Assembly: GCA_021204375.1 (NCBI GenBank)
Contig: JAJPZL010000375.1
Span: 1 to 5,017 of the forward strand
Source: Bacteroides sp.
Lineage (GTDB): Bacteria; Bacteroidota; Bacteroidia; Bacteroidales; Bacteroidaceae
Direction: 5' to 3'
Length of the DNA stretch: 5,017 nt
Translations under genes and position numbers: made by a program
Notes under the pieces: model-generated
Seen by the model: the letters and a program-made list of their open reading frames with translations, nothing else
What the model was told of the DNA's origin: nothing
The model's database searches: none
Shown: in pieces, positions 1 to 5,017 of the stretch
Layout: every line of letters starts with the position of its first letter
Numbering within the stretch: position 1 is the stretch's first letter

Positions 1-18
1 AAACTAAACAGTCTTTCC

Positions 19-24
19 AAAAAA
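19..24 (+). other. Probable frameshift at an A6 tract in the susC-like signal peptide
   Basis: The transporter frame (frame 2) has TAA at 5-7 and no ATG until 65, so no good start lies in it. Both other frames are open from the left edge to the A6 tract at 19-24. Joining frame 3 to frame 2 by adding one A gives TKQSFQKKTFLFVVYSLF; joining frame 1 by removing one A gives KLNSLSKKTFLFVVYSLF. Either yields a proper basic N-region plus hydrophobic core before YAQE. The real start is then just outside the window. This is weaker evidence than for the susD lesions because the start codon is not visible. Confidence 0.6.
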
Positions 25-37
25 GACCTTTCTATTT

Positions 38-2116
38 GTGGTCTACAGTCTATTTTGTTGTTTGATGTATGCGCAGGAAAGAACAATTTCCGGTATGATC
101 AAAGATATCTCCGGCGAGGAGATGATTGGTGTAAATGTCATGGTAAAAGGTACGACGAACGGTACTATTACCGATATGGATGGTTCCTTCCGTCTTTCGA
201 ATGTTTCCGAAAATAGTATATTGGTGATATCATACGTTGGTTATCTTACCCAGGAGATAAGGGTGGGTCAGCAATCCAGTATACAGATTGTACTGAAAGA
301 AGATGCACAAGCCCTGGATGAGCTGGTTGTTGTCGGATATGGTGTCCAGAAGAAGAGTGACCTGACCGGTTCCGTAGGCTCCGTAAGTAATGAGAATCTG
401 GTTAAAAGAGGAGCTACTACCGTGATGGAATTTTTGCAAGGGCAAATTGCCGGGGTAGATATTTCTCAGAGTTCCAGCCGTGTAGGGGAAGGATTTAATA
501 TCCAGATCCGTGGTAAAAGTTCCATTCAGGGAGGGGGAAGTCCTCTCTTTGTAGTAGATGGTATTGTCTGTGATGATATCAATTTCCTGAATCCTGCGGA
601 TATTGACAAGATCGATGTATTGAAAGATGCTTCCTCTACTGCGATCTACGGTTCTCGTGCGACCAATGGGGTAGTAATGGTAACCACTAAACAGGCTTCT
701 GTAAGTAGCGAATCCAGGATCTCTGTGAGTTATGATGGCTATGCCGGTTTTAAAAGAGTGGCCCGTATGCCCGATTTTATGGATGACAGGGAGTGGACGG
801 AATACCGTTATATGAAATATACCCAACCGGTCAATAAACAGGTGCAAATAGAGAATGGACGAATCAAACTGGAAATTACAGATTCTGATCTCCGGTCTAT
901 CTGGAATGATAATGCCACTCATAAAAGTATCAAGATGCGTGAGCAGTACCTGACCGGTGACTTTACCGACTGGCGTGACCTGATGCTGGAAAACGGTACA
1001 CAGCAAAATCATTTTGTAAATATCTCAGGCCGGTCTCAAAAGACTTCTTATCACATTGGTGCCGGCTATCAACAGGAAGACGGAGTAATGGGAGACGCTT
1101 ATAAGCGTTTTAACTTTAAGACGGCGATTGACACCAAACTAAATACAAAAGTATCTATCGGTACTACTGTCAATTTGTCTACTCATCAGATGGACCTGGG
1201 TAGTAAGAGAGCTGTACAGGAGGCTTTCCGTGCCAATGGATACTGGCTTCCTTACAATACGGAAACCGACGAGTTAAACTATTTGCCGGGAAAAGACCTG
1301 CGTCCCGGACAATCTTCCAGTCTTACCTTCCCTGCAGGTTTTTCTTCTTCCGTAAGTCCTCTGTTGGATAGGGAGCAATCTTCCGACCCGACCAAAGGAT
1401 ATCGTGTACTGGCCAATGCTTATCTACAATATAAACCGGTTCAGGAGGTAATTCTTAAAACAACTTTTTCTCCCAGTCTCTCTACACATCGCAGGGGACA
1501 ATACTACGGAGGTCTCTCTTCTACTCAATCTTTCACTTATTCTGATAGTAATCCGGAGGGAATAGCCAGTGCAACTGCCAATAAAAAAGAGACCTTCTTT
1601 TATACCTGGGATACGCAGGCTAACTATGTAAAAACTTTCGGTGACCACGATCTCAATGCAATGGCCCTGATGAGTGTGTACAGTACCGATGCCGAAGAGT
1701 ATGAGTTCACTTCCTTTGGAGTAACACAGGGAGCAGAGTGGTATAACATGGGTTCCGGATCTGAGATCCAGTCTCCTAAAAGTTCTTATAGCAAAGAGAC
1801 GATGCTCTCTTATGCACTTCGTGTAAATTACGGATATAAAGGACGTTATCTGGCTACTATCTCTACCCGTTGGGATGGTAGTTCTAAATTCCAGAAAGAT
1901 AACCGCTGGGGTATGTTCCCTTCTGCAGCTCTTGCCTGGCGTATCAGTGAAGAAGCATGGATGAGAGAGAAAGTCTTCTGGGTAGATAACCTGAAACTTC
2001 GTCTGAGCTACGGGGCTACCGGTAATAACGGTGTAGTAGGAGCTTATGATACTCAATCACTTGCAAGTACACTTTATTACTATGGATATAACGGCCTGAT
2101 CGCAAAAGGTTTTTGA
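38..2116 (+). CDS. SusC-like transporter, N-terminal open segment (signal peptide end, CarboxypepD_reg-like domain, plug, first part of barrel)
   Basis: This open stretch gives 692 residues counted from the GTG at 38. Residues 1-12 are the hydrophobic core and cleavage region of a signal peptide (YAQE). Residues 14-90 are a carboxypeptidase-regulatory-like domain, with the typical ISGMIKD start and DMDGSFRL and ISYVGY strands. Residues 94-101 (DELVVVGY) carry the SusC TonB-box region. Residues 108-218 are the plug: QIRG at 156-159, LFVVDG at 170-175, and the very characteristic LKDASSTAIYGSRATNG at 195-211. From about 228 onward the sequence is barrel strands rich in aromatic and Thr/Ser residues. 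It stops at TGA 2114-2116, losing about a third of the protein and most C-terminal strands including the BAM-recognition strand, so the product should not assemble. GTG 38 is merely the first usable start in frame; it leaves a signal peptide without a basic N-region and is probably not the true start. Confidence 0.85.
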   Translation: MVYSLFCCLMYAQERTISGMIKDISGEEMIGVNVMVKGTTNGTITDMDGSFRLSNVSENSILVISYVGYLTQEIRVGQQSSIQIVLKEDAQALDELVVVGYGVQKKSDLTGSVGSVSNENLVKRGATTVMEFLQGQIAGVDISQSSSRVGEGFNIQIRGKSSIQGGGSPLFVVDGIVCDDINFLNPADIDKIDVLKDASSTAIYGSRATNGVVMVTTKQASVSSESRISVSYDGYAGFKRVARMPDFMDDREWTEYRYMKYTQPVNKQVQIENGRIKLEITDSDLRSIWNDNATHKSIKMREQYLTGDFTDWRDLMLENGTQQNHFVNISGRSQKTSYHIGAGYQQEDGVMGDAYKRFNFKTAIDTKLNTKVSIGTTVNLSTHQMDLGSKRAVQEAFRANGYWLPYNTETDELNYLPGKDLRPGQSSSLTFPAGFSSSVSPLLDREQSSDPTKGYRVLANAYLQYKPVQEVILKTTFSPSLSTHRRGQYYGGLSSTQSFTYSDSNPEGIASATANKKETFFYTWDTQANYVKTFGDHDLNAMALMSVYSTDAEEYEFTSFGVTQGAEWYNMGSGSEIQSPKSSYSKETMLSYALRVNYGYKGRYLATISTRWDGSSKFQKDNRWGMFPSAALAWRISEEAWMREKVFWVDNLKLRLSYGATGNNGVVGAYDTQSLASTLYYYGYNGLIAKGF
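2114..2116 (+). other. In-frame premature stop TGA in susC-like gene
   Basis: Codon 693 (from position 38) reads TGA between Lys-Gly-Phe and Pro-Asn-Gly. The reading frame is unchanged on both sides and the NEELTWE motif follows 5 residues later, so this is a single nonsense substitution or base-call error, not a frameshift. Nearby sense codons one change away include TGG, GGA, CGA, AGA, TCA and TTA; the original residue cannot be fixed from this window. Confidence 0.93.
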
Positions 2117-2617
2117 CCTAACGGAGTAGTCAATGAAGAACTTACCTGGGAGAAATCTACTGAAGTAAATATTAGTCTTGATTTCGGTATCCTAGGTAGC
2201 CGCATTTCCGGAACACTCGACTGGTATAATAAAATCTCCAAAGACCTGTTGATGAAACAAAAACTGTTGCTGGAACAAGGTGCTTCTAACGGAGATATGT
2301 GGAGTAACATCGGTAAAGTACGTAATCGGGGTATTGAGGCATTGGTGAAATTTGTTCCCGTACAGACCAAAGATTGGTATTGGGATGTAACTCTTTCCTT
2401 TGCAAAGAATAAAAATGAGATCCTGGAACTTCAGAACGGTAAAGAGGATATGCGTGCCGAAAAATGGTTTATCGGAAAACCGATCGATGTGATCTACGAC
2501 CTGAACATGACCGGCATCTGCACACAGGAGTATGCCAATGAGGTCATCACTGTAGGTGATGTAACCGGCACCCGCTCCGAGATCTACAGCTGGTTTGAAG
2601 GATGTATGACATTTGAA

Positions 2618-2653
2618 GATCTGAATCAGGATGGTCAGATTAACGATGCCGAT
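2618..2653 (+). other. EF-hand-like acidic loop encoded in the SusC barrel region
   Basis: Residues 861-872 of the read-through SusC read D-L-N-Q-D-G-Q-I-N-D-A-D, with potential Ca2+ ligands at loop positions 1 (D861), 3 (N863), 5 (D865) and 12 (D872), Gly at 6 and Ile at 8. An acidic DxNxDG turn followed by DR-x-IIG is common in SusC proteins at this place, so it supports the family call and may bind a metal; binding is inferred, not shown. Confidence 0.6.
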
Positions 2654-3190
2654 CGTCAGATTATTGGTCAGGAACTCCCTAAATGGACCGGAAACCTTTC
2701 TACTTCGCTTCAGTATAAAAACTGGGATTTCTCTATAGCAGTTACTACCAAACAGGGACATAAACTCAACAGTCCGTTCATGGACGAGTTTACCGACTAT
2801 TCAGACCGTGGACGTACCAAACTCTCTATGGATTTTTATATTCCTCAGGGTGCTCCCATCTTTAACTATACCTGGGACGGAAAAGATTATGGCTCCCTGA
2901 CCTCTGATCCTACAGTTGTTACGAAAGAGACCATTGTCGGTTCCTATCCATATCCGATGAATTTTGAAGGAATTAACCATGGGGGTACTACCGGATGGAG
3001 AACCGGTAAGACTACTCTATATAATCCCAATGGTGTAGTAGATGCTTCGTATGTAAAAGTAAAGAATATTACCGTAGGTTATACATTTGACAAACAGTTG
3101 CTGAGCAAGATCCATGTGCAGAGTCTGCGTGTATATGCGAATGTACTGAATCCTTTCATATTTACCAACTATAAAGGATTTGATCCCGAG

Positions 3191-3193
3191 TAG
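3191..3193 (+). other. In-frame premature stop TAG near the susC-like C-terminus
   Basis: Codon 1052 reads TAG within the conserved end motif Gly-Phe-Asp-Pro-Glu-(stop)-Ala-Asn-Ala-Ser. From recall, Trp is common after GFDPE in SusC proteins, so TGG to TAG is the simplest explanation (inference). Only 25 residues are lost, but they include the final strand with the terminal Phe needed for barrel insertion by BAM. Confidence 0.93.
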
Positions 3194-3280
3194 GCGAATG
3201 CAAGTATCTCCGATGGTAAAGGCGGACCGAGCTCCATTGTTTATCAATTTGGCTTGAATGTTAAATTTTAAACCTTTAGA

Positions 3281-3291
3281 AAGTTACTGAT
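3281..3291 (+). promoter_or_regulatory. Intergenic leader and weak purine-rich ribosome-binding region of the susD-like gene
   Basis: The 20-bp gap between TAA 3269-3271 and ATG 3292-3294 contains AGAAAG at about 3278-3283, nine or so bases before the ATG. There is no room for a separate promoter, so the two genes are probably co-transcribed. Weak Shine-Dalgarno sites are normal in Bacteroidota. This supports ATG 3292 as the intended susD start. Confidence 0.4.
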
Positions 3292-3294
3292 ATG

Positions 3295-3300
3295 AAAAAA
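3295..3300 (+). other. One-base loss in an A tract right after the susD-like start codon
   Basis: ATG 3292 is followed by six A's and then frame 1, which encodes no lipobox and stops at 3487-3489. With seven A's the same ATG enters frame 3 and gives Met-Lys-Lys-Ile-Tyr-Asn-Leu, then a hydrophobic stretch and the Ala-Gly-Cys lipobox. The A-to-frame match is exact, so a deletion of one A (real or artefactual) is by far the simplest reading. Confidence 0.88.
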
Positions 3301-4079
3301 TATATAATTTGGTTTGTGCACTCTTTACAGTTGCTTTGTGTGCAGGTTGTTCTGATTTTCTGGAACAGGATAATAAAGGCAATGTCGGTCAGTCCGACTA
3401 CTATACTACCGATGCCGGCTTTAAGAGCCTTTCTAGTGCTTCTTACTCACTACTACGTACTCTTTACGGAGGCGATCCCTGGCTGGTAGAAGGTGGTACC
3501 GATCTGTTTACTTCCGGACGTAATCCGGTTGCTAACGTTGCGAAATATGTTATTGATATTTCTGACGGTAACATAAAAAGTTTCTATGTAGACCATTACA
3601 AAGCCATTTCTCTAGCAAACGATGTTATTTACTGGGGAGGAGATAATCCTACCCGGGCCCGTTTGGTTGCAGAAGCAAAAGGTCTTCGGGCATTCTACTA
3701 TTTTACGCTGGTGCAGCACTTTGGAGGTGTTCCGCTGATACTGGATCGTCAGGCCGGTATGATGACTTCTGCCGAGAGAAAATCTTCCAAAGATATTTAT
3801 GAGTTTGTGATCGGTGAACTCACCGAACTTATTGGTACAGGTTCTGCACTTTTAGAAAGGGCTACAGGCGAAGATTTTAATCATTTTGATAAACGGGCTG
3901 CTGTACACTTCCTGGCAAAAGCCTATCTTTTCAGAGGCTATGAGACCGATAATCCAGATGATTTTGAACAAGCTAAAAAACTCGCCGATCAGGCCATTGG
4001 AGGCTTCCGTTTGGAAACTTCTTTCAGCGATCTGATGAGCATAGAGGGGGAGAACAATGCGGAAGTGATTTTTCCGTAG
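3301..4079 (+). CDS. SusD-like lipoprotein, N-terminal open segment
   Basis: Frame 3 is open here to TAG 4077-4079; the first in-frame start-like codon is TTG 3309, which is residue 7 of the repaired protein and not a likely start. In repaired numbering, Cys20 is the lipidated residue. Residues 127-151 hold the SusD signature AEAKGLRAFYYF followed by QHFGGVPLIL, part of the N-terminal SusD-like domain. Next come TPR-like helices with KRAAVHFLAKAYLFRGY and FEQAKKLADQAIGG. The segment ends just at NAEVIF, the edge of the C-terminal domain; family members continue here with a Ser/Thr-rich strand, which is exactly what frame 2 provides. Alone it would lack the C-terminal half that completes the fold. 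Confidence 0.85.
4069..4073 (+). other. One-base loss in a T tract within the susD-like gene
   Basis: As written, Glu-Val-Ile-Phe-Pro meets TAG 4077-4079 after a run of five T's. With six T's the text becomes Glu-Val-Ile-Phe-Ser-Val-Glu-Tyr, matching the usual SusD pattern, and enters the frame-2 stretch that stays open to 4942. This places the lesion at repaired residues 261-262. Confidence 0.9.
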
Positions 4080-4942
4080 AATATAGTGCTGCTACTGTGA
4101 ATAATAAAAATACAGAGGGGAATAAACAACAGGCTAATTTCGGGGCTTACCTGGATGGACAGGAAAAAGGTCATAAATATACTACTTCTACGCTCTCTCC
4201 CACTTTATGGATGCATCAGGTATTTGCGGAGGATACTCAGGACCCCACAGCCGATCAGCGGTACGAAGCTACTTTTATGATCGAACTACGTTCAAGCTAC
4301 TGGGATTATTATGATGGTTCTAAAAAAGATATCAGTCCGGTAACCTATTATTATTGTCCGGAGTGGTTACTGGCTGATACGGTTGCCTGGAGAGCTGCTC
4401 TTCCCAGCCGGGCTGATGCTGTGATCGTGTATATAACAGAGTATAGGGATAATATAGGCAAGCTTCCTTCTTCCTATGAAGAAAAATTGAAAGATGTGTA
4501 TGGAGTGGCCTCCTTCCGTAAGTTTGACGATGTTCTTAATAAAGATATATTCCATACCAATGCTTCTAAAAGAGATGTGGTGCTGGCTCGCGTAGGTGAA
4601 ACTTATTTGATCGCTGCCGAAGCACTCATTAAGCTGAATCGTCCGGCAGATGCGCTTCCGTACATAAACGAGGTTCGTGCACGTGCCGGTGCTATATTAG
4701 CTACAGCAGCTCAACTTGATATTGATTATCTTCTTCGGGAGAGAGCTCGTGAGCTGGCTGGCGAAAATCATCGTTGGGGAAATTTGAAACGTACAGGAAA
4801 ACTGGCTGAATACGGCGTGAGATACAATCCGGAGCTCTTTGCCGGTGATATAAAGGATCATCACCATCTCCGTCCTATCCCCAAAGATGCCATTGAGCTG
4901 AACCCTGCACTGGAAGGAGATCAGAACCCAGGTTATTATTAA
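4073..4942 (+). CDS. SusD-like lipoprotein, C-terminal SusD/RagB domain segment
   Basis: Frame 2 encodes residues 262-550 of the repaired protein. Visible family landmarks are RVGETYLIAAEAL at about 434-446 followed by a helix ending INEVRARAG. LLRERARELAGENHRW starts at about 481, leading into NLKRTGKL, the hallmark ERxxELxxExHRWxxLKRTG block. The end is LRPIPKDAIELNP and QNPGYY, the standard SusD terminus. GTG 4097 is the first start-like codon, but it lies eight codons into homologous sequence and has no convincing ribosome-binding site, so this is the 3' part of the upstream gene. It has no signal peptide of its own and would stay cytoplasmic if translated. Confidence 0.86.
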   Translation, partial: SVEYSAATVNNKNTEGNKQQANFGAYLDGQEKGHKYTTSTLSPTLWMHQVFAEDTQDPTADQRYEATFMIELRSSYWDYYDGSKKDISPVTYYYCPEWLLADTVAWRAALPSRADAVIVYITEYRDNIGKLPSSYEEKLKDVYGVASFRKFDDVLNKDIFHTNASKRDVVLARVGETYLIAAEALIKLNRPADALPYINEVRARAGAILATAAQLDIDYLLRERARELAGENHRWGNLKRTGKLAEYGVRYNPELFAGDIKDHHHLRPIPKDAIELNPALEGDQNPGYY

Positions 4943-4971
4943 TAAACATAATAACATTCTTTTGCATGTTG

Positions 4972-4999
4972 GAGGTTACCAGTGACGGGTGACCTCTTT
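4972..4999 (+). terminator. Rho-independent-like terminator after the susD-like gene
   Basis: GAGGTTACC (4972-4980) pairs with GGTGACCTC (4988-4996), making a 9-bp stem with one G-T wobble, closed by a 7-nt loop (AGTGACG). It is followed by only three T's (4997-4999), so the U-tract is weak. It sits 29 bp past the susD stop, as expected for the end of the susCD transcript. It is the only evident feature in the last 75 bp. Confidence 0.6.
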
Positions 5000-5017
5000 G
5001 CATACCTTTACACAATT

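Larger units (their letters stand above)
1..3271 (+). pseudogene. SusC/RagA-like TonB-dependent outer membrane transporter, 5' partial, interrupted by two in-frame stops
   Basis: This is the outer-membrane channel half of a SusCD uptake complex. It would import a ligand, probably an oligosaccharide or peptide, using TonB/ExbBD energy. Read through in one frame from position 38 it has about 1077 codons, a normal SusC length. The order is signal peptide, carboxypeptidase-regulatory-like domain, TonB-box region (DELVVVGYG), plug, and 22-strand-type barrel ending in the Phe-terminated strand YQFGLNVKF before TAA at 3269-3271. There is no STN (secretin/TonB short N-terminal) domain between signal peptide and CarboxypepD_reg-like domain, so direct signalling to an anti-sigma factor is unlikely. 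TGA at 2114-2116 and TAG at 3191-3193 break the frame, yet homology resumes immediately after each in the same frame. The signal peptide also appears frameshifted near 19-24. As written it cannot make a full barrel. Family assignment is very secure; pseudogene versus sequencing error is open, and the substrate is unknown. Confidence 0.93.
2117..3271 (+). pseudogene. SusC-like transporter, C-terminal barrel remnant downstream of the TGA
   Basis: In the same frame as the upstream segment, this encodes residues 694-1077 of the read-through protein. Right after the TGA comes a SusC-typical stretch NEELTWEKS (compare the family pattern N-x-x-L-x-W-E). It is followed by barrel strands, the acidic turn DLNQDGQINDADRQIIG at about 861-877, PKWTGNLS, and YKGFDPE near the end. 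A second stop, TAG at 3191-3193, cuts off the last 25 residues. Those still read as a perfect SusC terminus (SISDGKGGPSS, then YQFGLNVKF) before TAA 3269-3271. No good start for separate translation exists: the first candidates are TTG 2249 and ATG 2252, which lie inside a barrel strand. The segment is therefore a remnant of the upstream gene, not an independent gene. Confidence 0.88.
3292..4942 (+). pseudogene. SusD/RagB-like surface nutrient-binding lipoprotein, broken by two one-base tract shifts
   Basis: This is the ligand-binding lid of the SusCD complex, a lipoprotein exported to the cell surface. As written, ATG 3292 runs in frame 1, the main N-terminal part is in frame 3 and the C-terminal part in frame 2. 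Adding one A at 3295-3300 and one T at 4069-4073 gives a continuous protein of about 550 residues ending NPGYY at TAA 4940-4942, a typical SusD length and terminus. The repaired start reads MKKIYNLVCALFTVALCAGC, a lipoprotein signal with lipobox Cys at residue 20 (TGT 3348-3350) followed by SDFLE. The N-terminal SusD-like domain, TPR-like helices and C-terminal SusD/RagB domain are all present. Its position 20 bp after a susC-like gene confirms the pairing. Ligand is not predictable. Family call is secure; real mutation versus sequence error is open. Confidence 0.93.

Noticed and set aside
230..1012. Long minus-strand open frame of about 260 codons opposite susC
   Set aside because: It lies wholly within a strongly recognisable susC coding region, its translation shows no family motif, and it is best explained as a codon-bias shadow. 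The same holds for minus-strand frames at 1424-2056, 2080-2370, 2192-2761, 3017-3247, 3989-4174, 4367-4555 and 4697-4957.
2114..3193. Stop-codon reassignment (TGA and TAG read as amino acids)
   Set aside because: The terminal stops are normal TAA codons, TGG is used freely for Trp, and cellular Bacteroidota use the standard bacterial code. Only one of each internal stop occurs, alongside frameshifts, which fits damage or error better.
2249..3193. Independent gene starting at TTG 2249 or ATG 2252
   Set aside because: The sequence is internal SusC barrel continuing in frame from upstream, with no signal peptide or ribosome-binding site.
3309..3311. TTG 3309 as the real susD start
   Set aside because: It would give a signal peptide with no basic N-region, whereas ATG 3292 plus one A gives Met-Lys-Lys and a complete lipoprotein signal.
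3292..3489. Small 65-codon gene starting at ATG 3292
   Set aside because: It uses the genuine susD start codon but then reads the susD sequence out of frame; the product has no coherent pattern, while frame 3 gives a perfect SusD. It is a by-product of the A-tract lesion.
3292..4079. Programmed -1 ribosomal frameshifting to express susD
   Set aside because: Both shifts are in the -1 direction and sit on slippery tracts, but I see no convincing downstream hairpin or upstream Shine-Dalgarno stimulator, and two separate programmed shifts in one structural gene would be unprecedented for SusD.
4961..5003. Direct repeat TTTGCAT at 4961-4967 and 4997-5003 flanking the hairpin
   Set aside because: Seven bases in AT-rich intergenic DNA can recur by chance; there is no transposase, longer repeat or attachment-site context.

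Overview
The window holds one tandem SusC/SusD-type gene pair on the + strand. This is the outer-membrane nutrient (usually glycan) uptake module typical of Bacteroidota. Moderate GC, lack of strong Shine-Dalgarno sites, a signal peptide ending in Tyr-Ala-Gln-Glu, a lipobox ending in Ala-Gly-Cys and family-specific motifs all point to a Bacteroides/Parabacteroides-like gut bacterium. No gene on the minus strand is credible.

Layout: positions 1-3271 encode a SusC/RagA-like TonB-dependent transporter whose start codon lies just left of the window. A 20-bp gap follows, then positions 3292-4942 encode a SusD/RagB-like surface lipoprotein. The 75 bp after it contain a hairpin at 4972-4996 that probably ends the operon. 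The pair would form a 'pedal-bin' complex: the SusD lipoprotein captures ligand on the cell surface and closes over the SusC barrel, which imports it with TonB/ExbBD energy. No glycosidase, protease, regulator or sensor lies in the window, so the substrate cannot be named.

The notable point is that both genes are broken as written. The susC-like gene has in-frame TGA (2114-2116) and TAG (3191-3193) codons, with clear family homology continuing through both, and probably an A-tract frameshift in its signal peptide (19-24). The susD-like gene has apparent one-base losses in an A tract right after its ATG (3295-3300) and in a T tract (4069-4073). Restoring one base at each susD tract gives a normal lipoprotein of about 550 residues. 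Reading through both susC stops gives about 1077 codons from position 38. Apart from these points the frames are clean and conserved motifs are intact, so the damage is either very recent or artefactual (single-base consensus errors in a draft or long-read assembly). Reversible slippage at the tracts is a less likely third option. I see no previously undescribed system here.
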